This document shows positions 13,901 through 23,000 of a stretch of DNA of 64,000 bases, one piece after another. The notes under the pieces were generated by a model that made no database searches, was not told the DNA's origin, and saw only the letters and a program-made list of their open reading frames with translations. Position 1 is the first letter of the stretch. The number at the start of each line of letters is the position of its first letter. Source of the DNA: Mytilisepta virgata (taxonomy: Eukaryota; Mollusca; Bivalvia; Mytilida; Mytilidae). The position numbers were made by a program, and so were the translations under genes. The DNA is taken from the NCBI GenBank assembly GCA_028015205.1, contig CM051520.1, positions 6,482,501 to 6,546,500 of the forward strand. Reading direction: 5' to 3'.

Positions 13901-14953
13901 CATTCAAATCTTATGAGAAATGTGGACATGAGTGCTTACAAAAATTAAGTTCCCATATTTTTACTACTTAATGGGGAATAACTCTAAGAAAAATAATCAC
14001 TCAGAGCTGACTTTCGAGAGAATTCTAATCTCAACCTCAGGCATAAATTTCCCAAAAAATCTATTAAGAAATGTTTTCTTAATCTATATAGAAATGTAGA
14101 CTTGAGAGCACCTACAAATATGATTTTATCATAGTTTACGTATCTGTTCAAAGCTAATAACTCTCAGAAAATCAATCTGTAAGTGCTGCTTTTCGAACTC
14201 GTCCGGGGGAATGCTTTTGATATGAATTTAATTACAATCTAATTAGAAATGTAGACGTGAGAGCGCTTACAAAGTGTGGCGGACGGACGGAAATCAGCAT
14301 TTCGATAGACAAAAAGTGCCTTTTCTGTAGAGGGATAATAGCTGAGAGATGTTGTTAGCTGTTACGTTGTTTTTTGAAACCATAAAAAATCCGCTTGTGA
14401 AATCACTCAATTTCGGTTATATTCTTTATCTGGTACGAGCGAGAACATGTATATAAAACAGGTGAGGGGTGTACTATAAATATTTAGATGTGACATCATG
14501 AAAATTAAACTGAACCTTTACCATTTCATTAATGAGAGTTTTGCCTGTTTCAAAACAAGGTATGAAGCAAAGAAATCAAGCAAAATAAACGTTCATGCCA
14601 TCATGTGTACTATTATATAAGCTTCTATGAATTTATACACGTACATGTATACCGATAAAATGGAAAAGTCGCGTGAAAACATTGCCTGTCATATATTGAA
14701 TTTTTAATTTTTTTTTCTGCAAGAGTTTAACTGAGATTTTTATTGTACATTTTAAACAGAAATTGCTGCTGAACATGTTCTTCATCCGGTAAATGCATTA
14801 CATGGTCTTGCTGGTGCCGCTGGTGTGGCGGGAGTAGCTGGAGTTAATGATGAAGGTTATTCGTCAATTGATAGACGCCGACGAATTTCATCGGGACAAA
14901 TGGTGTCATATAAGGCTGCCAGACATGCTAAAGTTGTATCCACAGAAGTGTAA
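1690..14953 (+). CDS. Type I membrane receptor: five Ig-type domains, FN3, TM, cytoplasmic tail (10 exons; 5' end outside window)
   Basis: Gene model joining 1690-1971, 3719-4000, 5383-5631, 6539-6829, 7123-7452, 7764-8042, 9395-9502, 9818-9851, 10343-10410 and 14760-14953 (704 complete codons plus stop). Every junction has AG/GT, and the phases agree: 1 throughout except phase 2 between the 34-bp and 68-bp exons. Order: five Ig-type exons, one FN3 whose G-F-D-G-G-Y and V-E-Y-R motifs recall nephrin/Kirre/echinoid-type adhesion receptors, one membrane helix, and a tail of about 95 residues. The tail has V-Y-E-E-V and G-Y-S-S-I tyrosine motifs, a Q-Q-Q-Q stretch and a C-terminal S-T-E-V resembling a class I PDZ ligand. 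Entry phase 1 at 1690 implies an upstream signal-peptide exon. Likely role: cell-surface recognition or adhesion. The exact orthologue is uncertain; a defence-related Ig receptor is also possible. Confidence 0.8.
1993..2117. repeat. Hairpin-forming MITE-like element
   Basis: Two arms of about 50 nt are near-perfect inverted copies: tacatggtaaaatctgtatc on the left, and gatacagattttaacatgta on the right. They are separated by a short GC-rich centre around ggccttggcccgag. This is a compact foldback structure without coding content. A separate hairpin of similar design lies at about 50175-50335. Confidence 0.75.
2230..2400. repeat. Poly-G, poly-C and poly-A low-complexity block
   Basis: About 20 consecutive G near 2231-2250, C-runs near 2316-2343 and long A-runs to about 2400, with no coding signal. 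Such tracts are prone to assembly and replication error. Confidence 0.8.
2415..2492 (+). repeat. Short tandem repeat, unit like tgtgataaaggg
   Basis: The words tgtgataaaggg, tgcgataaagggg and similar recur about five times within 80 bp. Confidence 0.65.
3011..3052 (+). ncRNA. Hammerhead ribozyme motif, intact core (copy 1)
   Basis: The conserved core is complete. Stem I is CACTG (3011-3015) with CAGTG (3048-3052). CTGAAGA follows (3016-3022; fits CUGANGA). Stem II is GTTG/CAAC around a 5-nt loop (3023-3035), then GAAA (3036-3039). Stem III is minimal, within TGGCCA, and U-A at 3046-3047 is the predicted cleavage site. The stretch ATGGCCAT is self-complementary, so dimeric action is conceivable, as described for small hammerheads of Penelope-like elements. 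Activity is inferred from the fold only. Confidence 0.6.
3363..3406 (+). ncRNA. Hammerhead ribozyme motif, cleavage site altered (copy 2)
   Basis: Same fold as the copy 352 bp upstream: GCACTG/CAGTGC stem I, CTGATGA, GTTG/CAAC stem II, GAAA, TGGCCA. The base before the cleavage nucleotide is C (3399) instead of U, so the required U-H is lost and the copy is probably inactive. Confidence 0.55.
3719..4000 (+). CDS. Ig receptor exon b: Ig domain 2
   Basis: A 282-bp phase 1-1 exon with a canonical Ig signature: L-T-C-A-V, L-S-W-T-S and F-T-C-I-A. Potential N-glycosylation sites include N-M-T, N-I-S and N-F-T. The acceptor ttgttcag and the donor T|gtaagt fit. Between the Cys residues the spacing is that of an I- or C2-type domain. 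Confidence 0.88.
4001..5382 (+). other. Intron without recognised elements
   Basis: AT-rich intronic sequence. Short open frames on either strand here have no family signature or splice support. Confidence 0.6.
5383..5631 (+). CDS. Ig receptor exon c: Ig domain 3
   Basis: A 249-bp phase 1-1 exon: L-E-C-Q-N, F-S-W-K-R-D-G, and G-G-T-Y-T-C-I-G-R-N before the G strand. This is a textbook short I-set domain. The acceptor is tctttacag and the donor is T|gtaagt. Confidence 0.9.
5632..6538 (+). other. Intron with a minus-strand dispersed repeat carrying a degenerate hammerhead
   Basis: About 6150-6480, read on the minus strand, matches the repeat family seen at 51.7-52.6 kb (shared words such as attggtatcaaagaa and ctagtatttcgatgctagc). 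It contains CTGAAGA-GTTG at 6205-6195 but no intact GAAA core. Confidence 0.55.
6539..6829 (+). CDS. Ig receptor exon d: Ig domain 4
   Basis: A 291-bp phase 1-1 exon with I-V-C-K-V, G-K-W-T-Y and D-A-G-I-Y-V-C-N-A, the last a strong F-strand motif. Several N-x-S/T sites are present (N-E-S, N-G-T, N-A-T). The acceptor is ttcaattag and the donor is G|gtatca. Confidence 0.88.
7123..7452 (+). CDS. Ig receptor exon e: Ig-like domain 5 lacking the canonical cysteines
   Basis: A 330-bp phase 1-1 exon after a polypyrimidine tract and aaacag, with donor G|gtatgt. The fold is recognisable from the core Trp (I-D-W-F-V) and the F-strand tyrosine (Q-N-Y-T-I-R-V-S-N). However, the B-strand position reads I-T-V-D-V and the F-strand position Y-T-I-R, so neither disulfide Cys is present. 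A single Cys lies in the E-strand-like K-C-T-L-T-I. This domain is membrane-proximal to the other Ig domains and just before FN3. Confidence 0.82.
7764..8042 (+). CDS. Ig receptor exon f: fibronectin type III domain
   Basis: A 279-bp phase 1-1 exon. FN3 hallmarks: the P-P-E-K-P-S start, V-E-W-E-P with the conserved Trp, V-E-Y-R, Y-I-Y-G-L-K-P-D-I-K-Y, then L-Y-S-Y-N-S-M-G-N-S-G. The G-F-D-G-G-Y motif after the Trp is characteristic of the single FN3 in nephrin/Kirre-type proteins. The acceptor is attacag and the donor is G|gtatta. The frame continues open beyond the donor (see the alternative 3' end). Confidence 0.88.
7764..8251 (+). CDS. Alternative terminal exon: FN3 plus second TM and basic tail
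   Basis: If the donor at 8043 is not used, the FN3 frame runs on for 69 codons to a TAA at 8249-8251. The added segment begins with a hydrophobic run of about 18 residues (I-T-F-F-V-Y-C-T-T-L-C-V-I-Y-N-N-I-V). A basic stop-transfer-like K-H-F-K-K-R-S-K-Y-R comes next, then a hydrophilic tail ending R-I-Y-V. Two AATAAA signals follow within 30 bp (8259-8264, 8273-8278). Together these suggest a short isoform with its own anchor, lacking the tyrosine and PDZ motifs of the long form. It could also be chance; transcripts would decide. Confidence 0.5.
8259..8278 (+). promoter_or_regulatory. Two polyadenylation signals after the alternative stop
   Basis: AATAAA occurs at 8259-8264 and 8273-8278, 7 and 21 bp after the stop codon of the extended FN3 exon. 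Confidence 0.45.
8279..9394 (+). other. Intron/intergenic DNA between FN3 and long-form TM exon
   Basis: AT-rich sequence. I see no domain, repeat or splice-supported exon here. Confidence 0.5.
9395..9502 (+). CDS. Ig receptor exon g: transmembrane segment
   Basis: A 108-bp phase 1-1 exon after tattttag. It encodes a short extracellular stub (R-P-N-G-R-S-S), about 25 hydrophobic residues starting V-L-Y-A-T-S-I-V-S-V and ending F-I-C-Y-W-C-Y, then S-E-R. The donor is G|gtaatc. This places everything downstream in the cytoplasm. Confidence 0.85.
9640..9685 (+). repeat. TG/TA microsatellite
   Basis: Alternating tatatgtgtatgtgtgtgcg-type dinucleotides. Confidence 0.7.
9818..9851 (+). CDS. Ig receptor exon h: juxtamembrane mini-exon
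   Basis: A 34-bp exon between ttctttcag and gtaatg, entry phase 1 and exit phase 2. It adds G-R-N-T-G-E-N-D-C-H-Y. It is accepted because both splice sites are good and the phases bridge the TM exon to the next acidic exon. Confidence 0.7.
10343..10410 (+). CDS. Ig receptor exon i: acidic cytoplasmic segment
   Basis: A 68-bp exon (phase 2 in, 1 out) between tactttag and gtacat. It encodes I-D-I-E-P-V-Y-E-E-V-V-E-M-E-E-M followed by four Gln. Y-E-E-V is a plausible SH2-docking tyrosine once phosphorylated; this is inferred from the motif only. Confidence 0.75.
10690..11190 (+). repeat. Dispersed-repeat-like block ending in (AATC)n
   Basis: It is more GC-rich than its surroundings and ends in four tandem aatc units (about 11168-11184), as in the 3' tails of many SINEs and RTE/CR1-type elements. 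No protein or polymerase III promoter was recognised. The class is uncertain. Confidence 0.4.
13265..13600 (+). repeat. Tandem repeat, ~125-135 bp unit, about 2.5 copies
   Basis: Blocks containing gtttgaaattcaattatccc, caattgcggtttca and gtctgaga/gggatattta-like words recur at about 13270, 13405 and 13545 with moderate divergence. Confidence 0.6.
13616..14290 (+). repeat. Tandem repeat, ~170 bp unit, about 4 copies
   Basis: The unit carries gaaatgtagacatgagtg, an aataactctnagaaaatcaa-like word, a tttcgaatgtgtccg-like word and ccttagacataaatttcatt. Copies start near 13616, 13758, 13917 and 14090, and the array ends with ggcggacggacgg near 14280. Confidence 0.7.
14760..14953 (+). CDS. Ig receptor exon j: cytoplasmic C-terminus with PDZ-ligand-like end
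   Basis: Last exon after tttaaacag, entry phase 1, TAA at 14951-14953. It encodes an Ala/Gly/Val-rich run (G-L-A-G-A-A-G-V-A-G-V-A-G-V), then D-E-G-Y-S-S-I-D, a basic R-R-R-R, and a final V-S-T-E-V. S-T-E-V fits the class I PDZ ligand consensus (S/T-x-V). The open frame, the phase match and the motif make it likely real despite the 4.3-kb intron before it. Confidence 0.75.
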
Positions 14954-15142
14954 CTACTCAATCATTAGTGAATGTCAAACATGAATTTAAAACACTCACT
15001 TAATGACAGGTTAAATAGAATACTACGTCTTTCCAGAGTAGTATAATATGATTATTGAATATCTGCTTTTGTAGGGGAAGTACTAATGAAAACTGTTTTT
15101 TCGTCGAATTAAACAATATATTTGGTAATACTGCACTCAGTT

Positions 15143-15148
15143 AATAAA
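15143..15148 (+). promoter_or_regulatory. Candidate polyadenylation signal of the long receptor form
   Basis: AATAAA lies 190 bp after the stop codon at 14953 and just before the foldback element. Confidence 0.45.
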
Positions 15149-15196
15149 CATTTGTTTGTATTGATTAGTATGTATACTTCAGTATATACGTTTATA

Positions 15197-16022
15197 TACG
15201 GAAGCCCATTTAGGACCTCCCAAAAATATAATTTGAATTCGATATCACGAATTAAAATCGATATCACGAATTGTAGAATTCGTTATCACGGATTAAATTC
15301 GTGATCACGAATTTCTGGAATTAGTTATAACAGTTTTTGTAATTCATAATAAAGGATTAAACTCGTTATCACAATTTTTTGTAATTAGTGATAACGGATT
15401 AAAAACGTGATTACGAATTGTATAATTCGTTATCACAGATTAAATTCGTTATCACGAATTTGTGTAATTTGTTATCGTAGTTTTTTTTTGTAATTCGTGA
15501 TTAGGGATTAAATTCGTTATCACAGATTTTTATAATTCGTGATAACGGATTAAAATCGTTATAACAAATTGTATAATTCGTGATAACGGATTAAATTCGT
15601 GATAATGAATTCCATTAATTCGTTATCACGAATGTAATTCGTTATCGCGAATTAAACAAATCTGTTATAACGAATTCAATCTGTAATAACGAATTTAATC
15701 CGTTATCACAAATTACAAAAAAAAACGTGATAACTATTTTTACAAATTTGTTATAACGAGTTTAATCCGTCATAACAATTCGTTATCACGATTTATACAA
15801 TTCGTTATAACGATTTTAATCCGTTATCACGAATTACACAAAATTGTGATAACGAATTTAATTCGTGATTACGAATTACAAAAACTGTTATAACTAATTC
15901 CGAAAATTCGTTATCACGAATTTAATCTGTTATAACGAATTCTTCAATTCGTGATAACGATTTAAATTCGTGATTTCGAATTCAAATTTATATTTTTGGT
16001 AGGTCCTAAATGGGCTTCCGTA
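15197..16022. mobile_element. Foldback element of repeated TTCGT(G/T)AT(A/C)ACGAATT modules
   Basis: It begins tacggaagcccatttagg and ends with the inverted copy cctaaatgggcttccgta. Both ends are flanked by tttata (15191-15196 and 16023-16028), a 6-bp target duplication. Inside, short modules (aattcgtgataacg, ttcgttatcacgaatt and variants) repeat about every 25-35 bp. They are mostly direct in the left half and inverted in the right half, so the whole 826 bp can fold on itself. There is no coding sequence. This is a non-autonomous foldback or giant MITE. Confidence 0.85.
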
Positions 16023-16024
16023 TT

Positions 16025-17650
16025 TATATATACATGTAAAACAGAAAGTCTGAATCTTTGCATAAATACTCGTTATTTATGGACCAAAAGCATAACTTAA
16101 CAGGGAAGGAGAAATCGAGGTAATCTAAAAATGGTTAAACATAGTTTAATAAAACAAAAAACAAAAAACAAAAAACAAGAAAGAAAAAACGGTTTAACAT
16201 AGTTCAATCAGTACAGAAGCCAGACATTGCAACCTCAATCGCTGGACAAATGACATTTTTTGCGTTTGGTTATGTAGTATGAAAAGGTATACCACACACC
16301 CAACAATCTCAAAACTTGAGAGAGGCACATGGTTTCGTATGATTTAAAAGGTTCTCAAGTTAATGTTTATGACGTTCCCCTTTCAGGTCTACACATCTTT
16401 TGAAGGAATTGCAAAGTTGTGGACAGGAGCACGATTTGTAGGGCTTTTTTCTTTGGTATACATGTAGGGTATTTGAAGTCAAAATAAGTTCGACCTTGAC
16501 TTTATCAGTCCTTTCTCGCAGGGGAAACTGTGTGAAGCCCACATAATTTTAAACCAATTTCGTTGAAAACAAAATCAAGCACAGAATAGAACTTTCGCAT
16601 GGACTCTTAATGTCGGTTGTTGAATTTTTGATGTTTTGATGGATACAGATCATTGGAATTTCTACCTTAGAAAACATCAAGATTCAATTACCGAATTATA
16701 TGCATTTTTAGAATTGTGCGATCATGTTCGTAACTTAAAAATCATATTTATACAGTTTTGCATTTACTCGCATCAACGTCTTATATAAATTACGCATATC
16801 CTTTGATCTTTTAAAAAGTGTGTATAAATCGGAATTAAAAGCATATTGTCCTCTAAAATAGGAATGCAGTAATTTTTCATCAAAAGTAAATTTCTGTCAG
16901 ATCGAGCCTTCAAGACACTATTTTTTTTGTGTAGCTTTTGTCCCATAGTGCTTTGCAACACAGTATCCTTTTGTGGTAAACAATGCCACACAATGTTTAA
17001 TTCCTTCAATGCATTCAACTGTTTTAAGTCTACCACAACTTGTTTAATATTTGGATATGGGTTAAGACCTTGACATTGTTCAAGCCAACCCATCTGGTAG
17101 CGATAAAAAGATAAAAAACAAAAACTTAATTCAAAGCATTTAAAGGAACACGACTTGTTGAGACAAACGGGCAGTAGATGATGGGACAGACATGTTTACG
17201 GAAAAGGGGGACGGTTATAATAATAACATGTTACAAATATAAGTGATACTTTTAGGTCTACTAAACTTTATCATTACTTTAAGATTTCAGTAATGTTAAA
17301 AAAAATTCTTTTGATATTAAATTATGATCTATTTTAGGAGGGCAGATTCGGAGAAATATGTATGGCTTTATTTAGACATTTAAACAAATAAGATTCTAAA
17401 TTGAATAAAGGTCATCCATCTGCGTCATGAGGAAATAAAAACTTTGAATTTTTTATGATAAATGATCAAATATAATTAATTTTTATTATGATTTCCTGTG
17501 AAAAAAAACTTCATGCAGATAATTGTATGAATGTATTTTCCTGTATTATTCATTATGGATGAACTAAGCACTTATGATTCATAAAAGTGACATTTTTTTT
17601 TTACTAATTTAACGTAAACAATCTTAAAATGTTGTCTTTGATACCAACTA
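16025..17650. other. No supported gene; decayed ORF pieces on minus strand
   Basis: Minus-strand open frames at 17093-16773 (106 codons) and 16542-16360 have no recognised domain, start context or splice support. In another frame, codons for T-R-W-V-G at about 17103-17089 weakly recall hAT-type transposases, so this may be an old transposase remnant. Confidence 0.3.
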
Positions 17651-19430
17651 CAATGTATTACTGCTGATATACATGTACTTTAATACAGGTACATATACAA
17701 TGTATGTACAATGTACAGGATCAGCAAAAGGGTGGGGGGACCCAGATAATCCATCGTTAAACCCACCACTGTTCAGTGTCTGTACCAAGTCTCTCTGTTG
17801 TGTTTATATTTGTGTTTTATTTTCTCTAATGTTATTTTTTGTCTGGCGTTCTATCTGTTGGGTGTTGTTGTTTGCTTTTTATGTCATTGTTGACCATTCC
17901 TTTTGGCCATATTGTTTACATTCTCGGAAAATATACAATTTATTTGTATAAGCCTTAGAAACAGGTAGGAAGGCAAGAATAAAAAAAATAGAAAAGCAGA
18001 TGTATGTAATATAGGAAAAGGGAATTGACCAAATATGATACAGAAAAAATTTAATGATACATGTATAATGCTAAAATTACAATAAAAAATATATGCAAAT
18101 AAGATTATTCATAATAGAATATAACAATAAACGCTATGATTCATATTTGCTAAATTTACATATACATGATATATGTTTCAAAGACAAATAATTCTATCCG
18201 TATTTAATAATAATAAATCAGACAATAATTCAATGTTCAACATAGTGAGTATATATAGTACTAAGTTGGCTTTAACTTTTTTTATATTAATTCCCATATC
18301 AAAGGAAACATGGTTGTGGCAAATTGTATATAAATTAATAGGAACTCAGAATTTCGGAGTCATAAAAGTGAAATTTTCTGCCAATAGCTTCATTTTTGGT
18401 AAATAACGAGGTTTATGTTAGGCAAAATACTGGACCAATTGATCATGCCTGACATCATTTAATACATTAAACCTAACACTTGGACATCATTGGTATTTCT
18501 TGCTCCAGACGGGAATTGGTTCTCTCTAAATTGAAAAAAATATAAGGCATTCAGATAATAGATTTTAAAATGGTACATGTATTTTCAAATTGATATTAAT
18601 AAAACATTTCAGTTGTTTAAATACTTTGACTACTTAAAAATGAATACTTTTAGTGTAAAATCAAAATTGGAAATACAAATGTGTGCAAGTAAACGTTAAC
18701 ATTCATATATTATGTCTACCTTCCGACTTATGACGCTATTCCGTTTCAATTTTAGATCTCCGGAAAATCACAATTTATTTCTCGGTAATTTGTCACGGTC
18801 ATATGCCAATGTCAATATTACAAAGATCTGGTCCGGATGTTGCTAAATAACTGTTAATGTGTATATACAAGTATATTGAGCGCGATAAATAAGCCTCACA
18901 AGATGAACAATAGTACAATTACATCTAGAGTTCAACAAACAATAAAGACTGTTCCCTCTCCCGCGAGACAAATGGCTCAGAATACAATGCTTCAATAACC
19001 AAAAATCCTTGCGAGAAAACATGAAAACACAAATAGCAATAGCATGTAGACAAGAGACGATGACGGAAAATCCTGGCTTTAAACAACCAATAGATAATCG
19101 AAATTCTACAGCAGCCATGATACACATCATTCCATAGATATTGCGTTATATGCTAATAATAAAAAACAAACTAAGCTAAAACGACGCCAAACTTTTGGTC
19201 TTGAAAAACTGGAAAATGGAAGACACGATTGAACAAGAATTTAATGTTACAAAGCCATCCCTTTGGAAAGATCACATGAATAATTTTACCAGAATTTTCA
19301 ATAAAACATTTCTTGAATAATTGGAGCAATTTGGGTTTTACATTTCTTTTAATAATTGTTAACAACGTAAACACAAACTACCTAAAATAGCTAAATTTCG
19401 CAATTATTTCCATCTTAAACTCCAATTTAC
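17650..19430. other. No gene seen
   Basis: AT-rich sequence. A T/G-rich stretch at about 17760-17940 resembles the Penelope-like tails listed elsewhere but is too diverged to call. Confidence 0.4.
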
Positions 19431-19574
19431 AATTTATTTATATATATAGATAATTGTACAGCATTTGGATTCTAGATTTCTTGGACATGTATGGACGGAA
19501 TATATGAACTCCGATTGTAAGTACTCTAGGTGTTTGTAATGTTGTTATAAAAGTATCACAATAATGTAACCGGT

Positions 19575-19800
19575 AAGATATGTATACGGAGCAGGAACTG
19601 TTTACCCTTTCGGAGCACCTGGGTTCACTCCTTGATTTTATAGGAAATCGTGTTGTTCATTGTTTTTTAGTTTTCAGTGTTTATCTGTTGTGCTTCTGGT
19701 TGTTCATTTGTCTTTCCGGGTTTGTCTATTCAGTGGATTACGTTTTTTGATTTGCTCCTTAGGCATATTTGTCCTCTTTAAACTCGCGTGTTGCATTGTT
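19575..19800 (+). mobile_element. Penelope-like element 3' tail (fragment)
   Basis: It shares words such as cggagcacctgggttcact, gtggttgttcatttgtct-like and gctccttaggcatatttgtc with fragments at 28550-28790 (minus), 52670-52860 (minus) and 54060-54190 (plus). The last two adjoin RT fragments, which identifies the family. It lies just beyond the stop codon of the minus-strand Ig receptor. Confidence 0.55.
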
Positions 19801-19849
19801 GGCATGTATATACAAAAAAATATCAATACTCTATTTGTACAGATTTACA

Positions 19850-20046
19850 TTATGTTATTAGATCAATAATGCGTATGCAACAATGAAAAATGTGTTTTTC
19901 ATTGTAACGTTTTACTGCAAACCTACTTCGTATGTAGACAACCACAAGAAAGATACATATAAAAACTGCTGTTGATACCATGACAATGATTATTGACACT
20001 AAAGTGACGTTTGTCTGTGACTCTGTGTCATTTGTTGGATTTCCAC
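19850..20046 (-). CDS. Minus Ig receptor exon 5: TM and tail
   Basis: Preceded on the minus strand by an A/T-rich tract and ttttag. It encodes G-G-N-P-T-N-D-T, then about 24 hydrophobic residues (V-T-L-V-S-I-I-I-V-M-V through I-F-L-V-V-V-Y), I-R-S-R and a short tail to TAA (19852-19850). A possible donor inside (CGAA|gtaggt) would remove the last ~25 residues and continue to exons not found. Confidence 0.7.
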
Positions 20047-23000
20047 CTAAAAAAAAATTAAAGATATAGAATCTTACATCGCAAGCATGTGATTATCGTA
20101 TTTCTACAGTCGAGATAGTTTAACTTCAAATCTAGAGCGTTTGCGAGAGATTGCAGAAACACGGTAGTCAAATGCTCGCGATATAAGATTCCGTTTCTCT
20201 GATTATTTCAACGGTTTTAAAATAGCCGTAATATTCATAAATCACCGTGAACCCCTCTATTGACCCTATCACATGTTTCATACGACAAAACATTTATGTA
20301 TCTATACGTTACATTTGGAAACCGAAATTTTAGTGTATGCCACGATTATTCCCCGTTGATCAACCTAGTCGCCTGAATTTTTATCCCCGCACTTTGAATG
20401 AAGTTCGAGGATATTTGTAATCGGTGCATCTGTCCGTCCGTTAGAAAGTTCATTTTTCACGTCATGCATTTAATTTCTATACAGTATTGTCACAAACTGT
20501 ATGTAGATGTGCAATAAGGTAGAATTATGATTTTCTACAATTGGGGCCTACAGGGGTCGAATTTCGAAAATTGGAAATGTAAGCTTGTGACCTGAAGTCC
20601 TCATTCATTTTTAACTCCATGCAATTAATTTCAATACATTATTGTCACTTACTATAAGTAGATGTAATAAGGTTTTAGAATTTTGATCTTCCCAAACTTG
20701 GGGCCCACAAGGGGTCGAATTATTGCCATCACTTGGCGTCCGGCGTCCGCCGTCGTCGTCCGTCGTCGTCGTAAACTTTTCTTTAAAGATCTTCTCCTCT
20801 GAAACTACTGGACCAATTAGAACAAAACTTGGCAGCAATGATTCTTAGGTGGTCCTGTTTCAGAATTATATCCGATGACCTAGCCCATCATCCAAGATGG
20901 CCGCCAGTGCTGAACATAGTTTAACATAGGACCCTGTAGGGAATTTAATTATAGATCTTCTTGGCTGAAACCACTTGGGCAGTTGGAACAAAACTTGGCA
21001 GCAATGGTCCTTAGGTGGTCCTCTTTCAGAATTGTATCTGATGACCTCACCCGTCATACAAGATGACTGCCGGAGCCGAACATAGTTTAAGATAGGACCT
21101 TATTGGAAATTTACTTAAATAACCACTGGGCCAATTGGAACAAAACTTGGTAGCAATGGTCCCGAGTTAGTGTTCTTTCAGAATTATATCCAATGACCCG
21201 GCCCGTCATCCAAGATGGCCGTCAGAGCCGAACATAGTTTCACATAGAACCCTATTGGGGATTTAATTAAAGATCATCTTGTCTGAAACCACTTGGCCAA
21301 TTGGAACAAAAATTAGCAACAATGGTGCTTAGGTAGTCCTGTTTCAGAATTATATCCGATGACCCCATCCCCCATCCAAAATATCCGCCAGAGCCGAACA
21401 GAGTTTAACATAGGACCCTATGGGAAATTTACTTAAGGAACCACTGGGCCAATTGGAAAAAAACTTGGTAGCAATGGTCCTGAGTTAGTGTTCTTTTAGA
21501 ATTATATCCAATGACCCGGCCCGTCATCCAAGATAGCCGTCAGAGCCGAACATAATTTAACATAGGACCCTTTAGGGATTAATTAAAGATCATCTTGTCT
21601 TAAACCACTTGGCCAATCGGAATAAAACTTAGCAGCAATATTCTTTAGGTGGTCCTCTTTCAGAGATATGTTCGATGGCCCCGTCCACCGTCCAAAATGG
21701 CCGCCAGAGCCAAACATAGTTTAACATAGGACCCAATGGAAAATTTACTTAAAGATCTTATTGTCTGAAACCACTTGGCCAATTGGAACAAAACTGAGTA
21801 GCAATGGTCCTTAGGTGGTCCTCTTTCAGAAATGTGTCCGATGACTATGCATTACGATATCCATTTACCTAAACATGTATCAATCGAGGTATTTGATACG
21901 TTCATCTTGTAACTTCCAACATCACACGTGATAACAAAATCTCCTTTACAATTTTGTTGTAGGCTATACTCTATGTTGAACTTGCTTGCATAGAACATGT
22001 GTTTCGTTTCTAGTTTCTTGCTAACACGGTCTGTTATATTAATATCCTGAAATACAATACCAAGTATATTTTTAACTGTTAATCAAGATTAGACATTATT
22101 TGTAGAGCTGAGTTTTGGGTAATTTGTTGCTAAATGCACATTCAATCAGCAAAGTTGGTACCACAGAATCGATTTACATTACATTGTCAATATGTCAAGT
22201 TTTACAACGTACATACATTGTTTACATGTACAATGTATATTTCTTTTGTTTATTCCTCTTCTTGCTGTACCTTAATATTGAGGTATTTTTCCAATGGGTT
22301 GGATACTTTCCGATTGCTTTTTTACTTAGTGAAACTTAGTGTTCTTATTAATGCCCTTCGACATAAAAAGGGGGAGGCTTTTGAGTTTAACCGCACCTCA
22401 TATTATTTGAGCCTATCCCAAGTCAGGAATATTTTGGTCGCTTGCATTTGTCATCTCTTAAAACGTATATAACTCACACACTTATCTTGACGGAGTTTTC
22501 GTTTGCTTTGATTTGTATAACTGTTGTCTGTTTTTTTTTTGTTTTTTTTTTGTCGTTTGATTTTTTTTATCATTTATGGCTTTGCACATGGTGTGGATTT
22601 CCTTATTCATTTTTGGTCTGTTCAATTGGAAGAAGGGGTGTTGTCTTCTTGTCATTTTACTTCATATTCGTTCTTTCTCATGTAAATTATCTCTTATTAA
22701 CGGGTTTATTGTTATGTAACTGTTTCTCTTACCTGATAAATGAAAGAACAAATAGGTTCAGGAAATGTCATAGTAAAATTAAGATGCACAGTTAACGTGT
22801 CGTTAGTTACAAGAATCTCTATTTTCATGGTGCTGTTATTTGGTCTCACTACAATACACCATACATACTGAAAAATCTTGTTATACTGACGTTTAATATT
22901 AAGGCGTTGTTAGTTTATTGTTAATGAAATTTCATGTATTCCTTCAAAACAAATGTATACTAGTATGTGCCAACATGATAAAAACTCTTTGGATTGTAAA

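Larger units (their letters stand above)
10411..14759 (+). other. Long intron with repeat fragments
   Basis: No exon is recognised. A GC-richer dispersed-repeat-like block occupies about 10690-11190, tandem repeats occupy about 13265-13600 and 13616-14290, and the rest is AT-rich DNA without clear signal. Confidence 0.6.

Noticed and set aside
15225..15990. CRISPR-like regular repeats
   Set aside because: Modules are inverted palindromes of variable length without unique spacers, inside a transposon with a target duplication in eukaryotic DNA.
22115..22795. Overlapping plus-strand frames with hydrophobic, Phe-rich products
   Set aside because: T-rich intronic sequence of the minus-strand receptor; no motifs, and hydrophobicity follows from poly-T.
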